Source of the DNA: an uncultured Collinsella sp.
Lineage (GTDB): Bacteria > Actinomycetota > Coriobacteriia > Coriobacteriales > Coriobacteriaceae
Direction: 5' to 3'
Assembly: GCA_900551555.1 (NCBI GenBank)
Contig: URWC01000119.1
Span: 1 to 5,915, forward strand
DNA: 5,915 bases
Shown here: positions 1 to 5,400 of the stretch, in pieces
Position numbering within the stretch: position 1 is the first letter of the stretch
Layout: each line of letters opens with the position of its first letter
Program-made: the position numbers and the translations under genes
The notes under the pieces: model-generated
Database searches by the model: none
What the model saw: only the letters and a program-made list of their open reading frames with translations
Told to the model about the DNA's origin: nothing

Positions 1-2238
1 GGGCTCATTCACCGGGGGAGCGGCAACCGCTTTCGGTTTGGCAGCTGCCCCATGTTCAACCTCGGCCTGAATAGCCTCCTCGGCTACGCGTTCCTTCTCC
101 TGTGCGCGCTGTTGCGCGGCGGCCTCGGCGTTGCGATAGGCACGCTCCAGCAGAGCTTCCTGCGAGTTGAAGGGTTTTTCACCCTCTGCACGCTCCACGG
201 GGACCCAGGTGCCGTCGCTCGTGAGGCTGCGGGCCTTCACGTTGTCCCGCAGCTGCATGCCCATGTACTCGTGCACTAGGGCGCGGCAGGTGGGGTCGAG
301 CACGGGGAAGGCGATCTCCACGCGGTGCTCGGTGTTGCGCGTCATCATATCGGCTGAGCTCAGGTAAATCATGTCCGAGTCCACGCCGAAAGCATAGACG
401 CGCGCGTGCTCCAAAAAGCGTCCGACGATGGAGCGGACATGCACGTTCTCGGTCTTGCCCGGAACACCGGGCTTGAGGCACGAGATGCCGCGGATGATCA
501 TGTCTACGCGCACGCCGGCACACGATGCCTCGGCGATCTTGTCGATAACCTCGCGGTCGGTCAGTGAGTTGAGCTTAAAGAACACGCGGGCGGGCTCGCC
601 GGCAAGGGCGCGCTGGATCTCGCGGTCAAGCCCGCGCATGATGAGCGGTTTCAGTCCGACGGGCGCCACACCCAGGAAGCGGTAGTCGCCGCGCAGGTTG
701 CCCAGCGACAGATTGCGGAAGAACAGGTTGGCGTCTTCACCGATGCCGGGATGGGCTGTCATGAGCATAAAGTCGCTGTAGAGTTTGGCCGTCTTCTCGT
801 TAAAGTTGCCGGTGCCCAAAAGCGTGAGGCGGGTGAGCGCCATGCCCTCGCGATAGGTGAGCTGGCAGATCTTGGAGTGGCACTTAAAGCCTTCGGAGCC
901 GTAGATGACGGTGCAGCCTGCCTCTTCCAGACGCTCGGCCCACTCGATGTTGTTCTGCTCGTCAAAGCGGGCGCGGAGCTCCATGAGCACCGTGACCTCT
1001 TTGCCGTTCTCGGCGGCATCGATCAGCGACTCGCATAGGCGGCTCTGCTTGGCCACGCGGTAGAGCGTGATGCGCAACGAGATGCACTCGGGATCGTAGG
1101 CTGCCTCGTGTACCAGATCCAGGAACGGATTCATGGCCTCGTAAGGGTAGAAGAGCAGCTTGTCGTGCTGCAGCACCTGCTCGCGGATGGAGCGGGTCAT
1201 GTCGATGGTTGGGTTGGGCTGTGGCTTAAACGGCGTAAAGAGGAGCTCGTTGCGCAGGTGCTCGGGAATCTTGCCCTCAATGCCAAAGACGTAGCCCAGG
1301 TTGAGCGGGATATCGCAGGTAAAGACAGAGCGGCGCGAAAGCTCGAGCGCCTTGCGGATAGTCTTGAGCGTCGCCTTCTCGAGCGACCCCGAGACCGCGA
1401 GCACTACCGGCTGCAGGCGCAGGCGCTTCTTGAGAATGCGCTTCATGTGCTGGCGGTAGTCCTCTTCCTCTTCGATGCCCTCGCCGTCCGGATCGATGTC
1501 GGCGTTGCGGGTGACGCGGATCAGCGCACGATCCAGCGGCTTATAGGAGCCAAAGCAGCTGTCCAGGCAGGCGAGGATGACGTCCTCGAGCAAGATGTAG
1601 GAGTAGGTGCCGGTGGGCGAGGGGATCTCGACCACGCGGTTCATCGAGGCGGGAATCTCGATAAGGCCCAGTAGGCTCTCCTCGTCGGTGGCGCCGTCCA
1701 GACCACAGGCCAGATAGAGCGCGCCGTTGCGCAGGTTGGGGAAGGGGTGGCGAGGATCGATGACCAGCGGCGAGATGACCGGCGACACGTAGGCCTGGAA
1801 GTAGCGGGTTACAAAGGTGCGCTCCTCGGGCGTAAGCGAATCGATGTGGGCGCGGTGAACGCCCAAGGTGTCGAGCTTGCCCTCGATGCTCTTAAAGATG
1901 GACTCCCAACGGGTAAGGAGCCCGGGCATTTCGGCCATGACAGCATCGACCTGTTCGGAGGCGGTCATATTGCTCTTGTTGTCGACAGGTTGTTTTTTGA
2001 GCTCCGCCAGATCGGACAGGCCGCCCACGCGCACCATAAGGAACTCGTCGAGGTTGGACTCGAAGATCGAGACGAACTTTAGTCGCTCGAATAACGGAAC
2101 GGTTTCGTCGAAGGCTTCGTCGAGCACGCGGTTGTCAAAGCGTAGCCAGCTGAGCTCTCGGTTTTGCGTGTATGAGAAGTCGCGCGGCGGTTTGCGCAGC
2201 TTTGCGGCGGCTTGCTTCTTTTCGATTTTGCTCGGCAT
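1..2238 (-). CDS. ppk1: Polyphosphate kinase 1 (PPK1), 3' end beyond the window
   Basis: PPK1 reversibly transfers the gamma phosphate of ATP onto a growing polyphosphate chain. Reading the minus strand from 2238 gives 746 codons without a stop, so the C-terminus lies beyond position 1. The N-domain has RELSWLRF (residues 27-34) and SNLDEFLMVR (61-70). The catalytic half has LYRVAKQSR (392-400, R394) and RARFDEQNN (422-430, R424). The phosphorylated His is H454 in FKCHSK (E. coli H435), GTGNFNEKTAKLY spans 475-487 with the ATP-contacting Tyr at Y487, and GRFLEHARVY carries H611 (E. coli H592). From H454 to H611 the protein aligns to my recollection of E. coli PPK without gaps at an offset of 19. 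Oddities are Leu473 at the E. coli H454 position and an Ala/Glu/Lys-rich tail after about residue 700, already longer than the 688-residue E. coli enzyme. The start is ambiguous: ATG at 2244 is in frame two codons upstream. I prefer 2238 because GGA then lies about 9 nt upstream. Confidence 0.96.
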   Translation of the reverse strand, partial: MPSKIEKKQAAAKLRKPPRDFSYTQNRELSWLRFDNRVLDEAFDETVPLFERLKFVSIFESNLDEFLMVRVGGLSDLAELKKQPVDNKSNMTASEQVDAVMAEMPGLLTRWESIFKSIEGKLDTLGVHRAHIDSLTPEERTFVTRYFQAYVSPVISPLVIDPRHPFPNLRNGALYLACGLDGATDEESLLGLIEIPASMNRVVEIPSPTGTYSYILLEDVILACLDSCFGSYKPLDRALIRVTRNADIDPDGEGIEEEEDYRQHMKRILKKRLRLQPVVLAVSGSLEKATLKTIRKALELSRRSVFTCDIPLNLGYVFGIEGKIPEHLRNELLFTPFKPQPNPTIDMTRSIREQVLQHDKLLFYPYEAMNPFLDLVHEAAYDPECISLRITLYRVAKQSRLCESLIDAAENGKEVTVLMELRARFDEQNNIEWAERLEEAGCTVIYGSEGFKCHSKICQLTYREGMALTRLTLLGTGNFNEKTAKLYSDFMLMTAHPGIGEDANLFFRNLSLGNLRGDYRFLGVAPVGLKPLIMRGLDREIQRALAGEPARVFFKLNSLTDREVIDKIAEASCAGVRVDMIIRGISCLKPGVPGKTENVHVRSIVGRFLEHARVYAFGVDSDMIYLSSADMMTRNTEHRVEIAFPVLDPTCRALVHEYMGMQLRDNVKARSLTSDGTWVPVERAEGEKPFNSQEALLERAYRNAEAAAQQRAQEKERVAEEAIQAEVEHGAAAKPKAVAAPPVNEP

Positions 2239-2244
2239 ATGCAT

Positions 2245-2646
2245 CTGTCCGTTCAGTCCCCACAGGGGACGGTAGCCTAACACTATTCACTATTGTCTCA
2301 ATTTAGTCGACCTGTGGCACGGACGTATCGCGTGAACGGTATCTTTACCTACTTCTTACGCTGCCAAGGCATGCAACTAACTGCCCAACTCGTTTAGAAA
2401 CAATCTATATCCATACTCAATTGGTGAGGATGTATGAATAAGAATGATTGCGAGCTGAATATAATCGAATCCAAATTGAATCATGAACAAACGACATATA
2501 TATGCAGAAAACCGTTTTAGCTATGCAATTCCTAAACATGAAAATATTTGTGCAATCTAGCTTAATTCCTTAGAAAAAAGAACATTTACCTTTGAAAACC
2601 TGCTTTAGAGAACCGAAGTGCATCATGGGGGAATCATATGAGATAT
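2245..2646. other. Divergent intergenic region between ppk1 and arcA, partly AT-rich
   Basis: No confident gene lies here. The left part (2245-2340) must contain the ppk1 promoter and 5' UTR on the minus strand. I see no convincing -35/-10 pair there; TAAATT (minus strand, 2305-2300) is only a weak -10 candidate. The 12-mer GTGAACGGTATC at 2332-2343 recurs exactly at 5479-5490, and its reverse complement contains the ACCGTTCAC box described for the arcA promoters, here without a partner 21 bp away. From about 2400 to 2640 the sequence is conspicuously AT-rich compared with the flanking genes. A 28-codon ORF at 2434-2520 behind a GGTGAGG sequence is possible but unsupported by homology. Confidence 0.6.
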
Positions 2647-2676
2647 ACCGTTCATCGCACTTTGCTGACCGTTCGG
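2647..2676 (+). promoter_or_regulatory. Two 9-bp direct repeats 21 bp apart, LytTR-type operator candidate
   Basis: ACCGTTCAT (2647-2655) and ACCGTTCGG (2668-2676) are direct repeats with a 12-bp gap. Both fit the consensus I recall for LytTR-domain regulators (AgrA, ComE, VirR type), written [TA][AC][CA]GTTN[AG][TG], with repeats separated by about 12 bp. The downstream repeat ends 8 bp before the presumed -35 hexamer, a typical place for an activator that contacts RNA polymerase. The same arrangement with identical spacing occurs upstream of the second arcA copy. Which regulator binds is unknown; no regulator gene is in the window. Confidence 0.6.
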
Positions 2677-2684
2677 GGGCGAGG

Positions 2685-2713
2685 TGGAATTGCAGGTGGT
2701 TTTTGGATATAAC
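2685..2713 (+). promoter_or_regulatory. arcA copy 1 core promoter
   Basis: TATAAC at 2708-2713 is a good -10 element. The hexamer 17 bp upstream, TGGAAT (2685-2690), matches TTGACA at only three positions. The TTTGGATATAA block and the spacing are conserved in copy 2 (5774-5802). A strong -10 with a poor -35 next to paired upstream repeats suggests an activator-dependent promoter. Transcription would start near 2720, giving a leader of about 76 nt. Confidence 0.6.
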
Positions 2714-2730
2714 TAGAGCTGTCAGCAAGC

Positions 2731-2778
2731 AGCGTCCCATACGGAGGGGCGCTGATACATTCGGCCAGTAAGGCCCGA
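2731..2778 (+). promoter_or_regulatory. Structured 5' leader of arcA copy 1 (two consecutive hairpins)
   Basis: Hairpin 1 pairs AGCGTCCC (2731-2738) with GGGGCGCT (2746-2753): 8 bp including one G-T wobble, with the seven-base loop ATACGGA. Hairpin 2 pairs TCGGCC (2761-2766) with GGCCCGA (2772-2778) around loop AGTAA, leaving one bulged C. Copy 2 of the leader forms equivalent hairpins with different arm bases. Three self-complementary GGCC blocks (2763, 2772, 2792) allow an alternative 4-bp pairing that would include the end of the Shine-Dalgarno. It could be a cis-regulatory element or simply a stabilising leader. It does not match any riboswitch class I can name. Confidence 0.5.
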
Positions 2779-2787
2779 AAGAAAGGT

Positions 2788-2793
2788 AGGAGG
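2788..2793 (+). promoter_or_regulatory. Ribosome binding site of arcA copy 1, unusually close to the start
   Basis: A full AGGAGG lies only two bases (CC) before the ATG at 2796, shorter than the usual 5-9. The upstream AAAGG (2782-2786) would have a spacer of 9. The exact arrangement is repeated at the second arcA, which supports ATG 2796 as the start. Confidence 0.7.
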
Positions 2794-2795
2794 CC

Positions 2796-4037
2796 ATGAC
2801 GAAAGGTCTGCACGTGCCTTCCGAGATCGGCAAGCTCAGGAAGGTCTGCCTGCACCGTCCCGGCGACGAGCTCCTCAACCTGCCGCCCGACGAGCTCGAG
2901 CGACTCCTGTTCGACGACGTCCCGTTCCTGGAGGTCGCGCAGCAGGAGCACGACACCTTCGCCCAGATCCTGAGGGACCAGGGCGTGGAGGTCCTCTATC
3001 TCGAGAACCTCGTCGCCGAGGTGTTCGACCAGGTCCCCGGCGCCCGCGCCGAGTTCACCGACCAGTACATCGCCGAGGCCGGCATCCGCGGCCAGCACAT
3101 GCCGCAGATCGTCCGCGAGAAGCTGGACTCCATCGAGGACAACCTCGAGTTCGTCAAGAAGACCATGGCCGGCATGACCAAGTCCGAGATCGACATGCCC
3201 CTCACGGCGTCCACGACCCTCGACTCCCTGGTCAACTCCGAGTCCGAGTCCGACCTGATCATCGACCCGATGCCCAACCTCTACTTCACCCGCGACCCGT
3301 TCGCGGTCATCGGCGAGGGCGTCAACCTCAACCGCATGTACTCGGTCACCCGCAACCGCGAGACCCTGTACGGCAAGTACATCTTCAAGTACCACCCCGA
3401 CTACAAGGACGTCTCGCTGTACTTCCGCCGCGACTGCCAGTTCCACACCGAGGGCGGCGACGTGCTGAACATCAACGAGAAGACCCTCGCCGTCGGCATC
3501 TCCCAGCGCACCCAGGCCGCCGCGATCGACGTCATGGCCCAGAACATCTTCTGGAACTCCGACTCCAAGGTCGAGCGCATCCTGGCCTTCGACATCCCGG
3601 TCTCGCGCGCCTTCATGCACCTCGACACGGTCTTCACCCAGATCGACGTCGATAAGTTCACGATCCACCCCGCCATCATGGGCACCCTGCGCGTCTACGA
3701 GCTGACCGCCGGCAAGAACCCGGGCGACGTGAACATCCGCCTGATCGAGGACACCCTCGAGCACGTCCTGGAGGACGCCACCGGCGTCGACCAGGTCAAG
3801 CTGATCCCCTGCGGCGGCGGCGACCCGATCGCGGCCTCCCGCGAGCAGTGGAACGACGGCTCCAACACCCTGTGCGTCGAGCCCGGCAAGATCTGCGTCT
3901 ACGCCCGCAACACCGTCACCAACGACGTGCTGTACAAGGAGGGCCTGGACCTTCTCGTCGTGCCCTCCGCCGAGCTCTCCCGCGGCCGCGGCGGCCCGCG
4001 CTGCATGAGCATGCCCTTCTGGCGCGAGGGCCTCTAA
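2796..4037 (+). CDS. arcA: Arginine deiminase
   Basis: This cytosolic enzyme hydrolyses L-arginine to L-citrulline and ammonia, the first step of the arginine deiminase pathway. The 413-residue product has the usual family length and the full guanidino-modifying catalytic set: N161 and D167 in NLYFTRDPF, E219 in HTEGGD, H275 and D277 in MHLDTVF, and nucleophile C403 in GGPRCMSMPF, with R398 five residues before it as in the Pseudomonas enzyme. PRC before the nucleophile is the form I associate with Gram-positive ADIs. GREA-like or other fused domains are absent. Codon use is extreme: after the first few codons (AAA, GGT, CCT) nearly every third position is C or G, much stricter than in ppk1 or the aminotransferase, which suggests very high expression. 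The start is supported by the conserved RBS and by an identical start in copy 2. The aminotransferase follows 149 bases downstream on the same strand. Confidence 0.98.
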   Translation: MTKGLHVPSEIGKLRKVCLHRPGDELLNLPPDELERLLFDDVPFLEVAQQEHDTFAQILRDQGVEVLYLENLVAEVFDQVPGARAEFTDQYIAEAGIRGQHMPQIVREKLDSIEDNLEFVKKTMAGMTKSEIDMPLTASTTLDSLVNSESESDLIIDPMPNLYFTRDPFAVIGEGVNLNRMYSVTRNRETLYGKYIFKYHPDYKDVSLYFRRDCQFHTEGGDVLNINEKTLAVGISQRTQAAAIDVMAQNIFWNSDSKVERILAFDIPVSRAFMHLDTVFTQIDVDKFTIHPAIMGTLRVYELTAGKNPGDVNIRLIEDTLEHVLEDATGVDQVKLIPCGGGDPIAASREQWNDGSNTLCVEPGKICVYARNTVTNDVLYKEGLDLLVVPSAELSRGRGGPRCMSMPFWREGL

Positions 4038-4070
4038 GGTCTTTCAGGACCCGTACAGGTCATAATACAT

Positions 4071-4092
4071 ACATCTAGCTGCCATTAGATGT
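4071..4092 (+). other. 7-bp inverted repeat downstream of arcA
   Basis: ACATCTA (4071-4077) and TAGATGT (4086-4092) form a perfect 7-bp stem with an 8-base loop, between the arcA stop codon and the stronger hairpin at 4098. It is AT-rich and could be a weak RNA hairpin at the arcA 3' end or a small operator. Nothing shows which. Confidence 0.3.
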
Positions 4093-4097
4093 CTCCC

Positions 4098-4131
4098 ATT
4101 GGGGCGGTGCGGGTTTTCGCACCGCCCCAAT
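4098..4131 (+). terminator. Strong GC-rich hairpin between arcA and the aminotransferase; terminator or processing hairpin
   Basis: A perfect 14-bp stem, arms 4098-4111 (starting ATTGGGGCGG) and 4118-4131 (ending CCGCCCCAAT), with loop GGTTTT. The sequence after it is CTTGTATGAG, so the T-tract expected of an efficient intrinsic terminator is poor, and there is none on the other strand either. It may terminate most arcA transcripts while letting some through, or protect the 3' end of the arcA message. No clear promoter is visible between it and the next gene. Confidence 0.6.
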
Positions 4132-4173
4132 CTTGTATGAGGGACGTCAACACGATTGGATGACTGCTTTTGT

Positions 4174-4179
4174 AAGGAG
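4174..4179 (+). promoter_or_regulatory. Ribosome binding site of the aminotransferase gene
   Basis: AAGGAG lies 7 bases before ATG 4187. This decides the start over upstream in-frame candidates such as TTG 4133, which would begin inside the hairpin tail and has no good Shine-Dalgarno. Confidence 0.85.
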
Positions 4180-4186
4180 CTTGGCC

Positions 4187-5311
4187 ATGGACATCAAGAC
4201 GATTGGCGTTGAGGAATGGCTCAACGTTTGGGAGAAGAGCGCCACGTGGGACATCGCCCAGTCGACGATCTCGTCGCTCACCATGGGCGAGCTGCGCGCG
4301 CTCGATGAACAGGACGGCGCCACGTTCTACGAGCGCCTGGACCGCGAGAAGATGAACTACGGCTGGATCGAGGGCTCGCCGGAGTTTAAGGCCGAGGTTG
4401 CCAAGCTGTATCGTCGGGAGGTCAATCCCGATCACATTCTGCAGACCAATGGCTGCACGGGCGCTAACCTCAACGCCATCATGGCTGTGGTTGAGCCCGG
4501 CGACCATGTTATCGCCGAGTGGCCCACCTACGCGCCGCTCTACGAGATTCCGCGCACGCTGGGCGCCGAGGTCGAGTATTGGGAGCTTCGCGAGGAACTC
4601 GGCTGGAAGCCCGATATCGAGGAACTCAAGCGCTTGGTGCGTCCCAACACCAAGCTCATCTGCATCAACAACGCATCTAACCCCATCGGTACGGTGCTCG
4701 ATGCCGATTTGCTCGGCCAGATTGCCGAGATCGCCCGCTCGGTGGGCGCCTACGTGCTGTGCGACGAGGTATATCTGCCGCTCGAAAACACTGAGTCCTT
4801 TATGTCGATGGTCGACGTGTACGAGAGGGCCATTGTCACCAACTCGTTGTCGAAGACCTATTCGACACCTGCGGCCCGCGTGGGCTGGGTCCTGGCAGAC
4901 GAAGAGATATCCAGCCGCATCCGCACCTATCGCGATTACACCATGATCTGCGGCGGTGTGTTCAACGACGCCCTGGCGACCTATGTGCTTGAGCACAAGG
5001 ATAAGATTCTCGAGCGCAATCGCAAGATCGTGTTTGGCAACCGCGATATCGCGCAGGCTTGGATCGATACGCAGCATTGCGTTTCCTGGACGGCCCCGCA
5101 GGGCGTGTCCACCTCGTTTATCCAGCTGGATATTCCCGAGGATGACGAGGAGTTCTGCAGGCGCCTGCTGTCCGAGAGGGGAGTGCTGCTGGTCCCCGGT
5201 AGCCGTTTTGAGCTTCCCTGCGGCGCACGCCTGGGCTACTGCGCGAGCGAGGACGTTCTGCGCGAGGGCCTGAGGCTTTTGGGCGAGGCACTGGCGGAGT
5301 TCGATCGCTAG
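4187..5311 (+). CDS. PLP-dependent class I/II aminotransferase, possibly ArcT-like
   Basis: A 374-residue fold-type I PLP enzyme predicted to transfer an amino group between an amino acid and a 2-oxo acid in the cytosol. Family landmarks are in order: NYGWIEG (57-63), the cofactor phosphate loop TNGCTGAN (87-94), EWPTYAP (111-117) with W112 placed to stack on the PLP ring, NNASNPIGT (161-169) with N165, CDEVY (192-196) with D193 for the pyridine nitrogen and Y196, SLSKTY with Schiff-base lysine K223, R231 in AARVGW, and R348 in CGARLGYC at the place of the alpha-carboxylate-binding arginine. All essential residues are present. Substrate cannot be read from sequence. Position downstream of arcA, and before a second arcA, recalls ArcT, the aminotransferase in some lactic-acid-bacterial arc clusters. 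Related PLP enzymes also act on arginine derivatives (the capreomycidine synthase type), so an arginine-linked substrate is possible but unproven. Codon bias is milder than in arcA. Confidence 0.93.
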   Translation: MDIKTIGVEEWLNVWEKSATWDIAQSTISSLTMGELRALDEQDGATFYERLDREKMNYGWIEGSPEFKAEVAKLYRREVNPDHILQTNGCTGANLNAIMAVVEPGDHVIAEWPTYAPLYEIPRTLGAEVEYWELREELGWKPDIEELKRLVRPNTKLICINNASNPIGTVLDADLLGQIAEIARSVGAYVLCDEVYLPLENTESFMSMVDVYERAIVTNSLSKTYSTPAARVGWVLADEEISSRIRTYRDYTMICGGVFNDALATYVLEHKDKILERNRKIVFGNRDIAQAWIDTQHCVSWTAPQGVSTSFIQLDIPEDDEEFCRRLLSERGVLLVPGSRFELPCGARLGYCASEDVLREGLRLLGEALAEFDR

Positions 5312-5360
5312 GATTCCGATGGTCTTCGGGGGCCTTATCCAAATTAGCCGAAGATAATCG

Positions 5361-5400
5361 AAAACGGACCCGTTTCCCTAGGGGAAGCGGGTCCGTTTTT
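5361..5400 (+). terminator. Intrinsic terminator of the aminotransferase gene
   Basis: An 18-bp stem (5361-5378 with 5382-5399, one G-T wobble) has a three-base loop TAG and ends in TTTTT (5396-5400). The 5' arm begins AAAACGG, so the element could also work on the other strand. A weaker inverted repeat, TCTTCGG/CCGAAGA (5324-5330 and 5348-5354), lies between the stop codon and this stem. Confidence 0.93.

Larger units (their letters stand above)
2647..2826 (+). repeat. Duplicated promoter/leader/start segment, copy 1
   Basis: This 180-base stretch matches 5736-5915, which is also 180 bases and runs to the end of the window. The two share paired CCGTTC boxes, the TTTGGATATAA core promoter, GTCAGCAA, ACGGAGGGGCGCT, and then 55 identical bases from 2772 (5861 in copy 2) through the ribosome binding site and the first ten codons of arcA. 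Small indels between conserved blocks compensate, so the distance from the second box to the ATG is the same in both (125 bases from GTTCGGGGGC to ATG). This is a paralogous duplication of at least the upstream region and the 5' end of arcA. Confidence 0.93.

Noticed and set aside
1108..1674. 188-codon plus-strand ORF (and others at 52-2275) within ppk1
   Set aside because: They are antisense shadows of ppk1, which reads without interruption on the minus strand and carries the catalytic histidines.
2092..2100. AACGGAACGG-like sequence inside ppk1
   Set aside because: It lies in the coding region of ppk1, lacks a correctly spaced partner, and is explained by codons.
2511..2519. ACCGTTTTA as a further regulator box
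   Set aside because: It matches the pattern at only seven of nine positions and has no partner 21 bp away in either direction.
2245..2795. Mobile element or insertion sequence in the AT-rich spacer
   Set aside because: There is no transposase fragment, terminal inverted repeat or target-site duplication. The duplication with 5736-5915 is explained by arcA paralogy.
2652..3764. 370-codon minus-strand ORF opposite arcA
   Set aside because: It is antisense to a clear arginine deiminase whose C/G third positions remove stops on the other strand. Its translation is low-complexity Val/Leu/Asp/Gly-rich and has no recognisable motif.
4133..4186. TTG 4133 as the aminotransferase start, adding 18 residues
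   Set aside because: It has no ribosome binding site and begins at the foot of a hairpin, whereas ATG 4187 has AAGGAG with a 7-base spacer.
4085..5077. 330-codon minus-strand ORF opposite the aminotransferase
   Set aside because: It overlaps a gene with all PLP-enzyme motifs, runs through the 4098-4131 hairpin, and shows no family features of its own.
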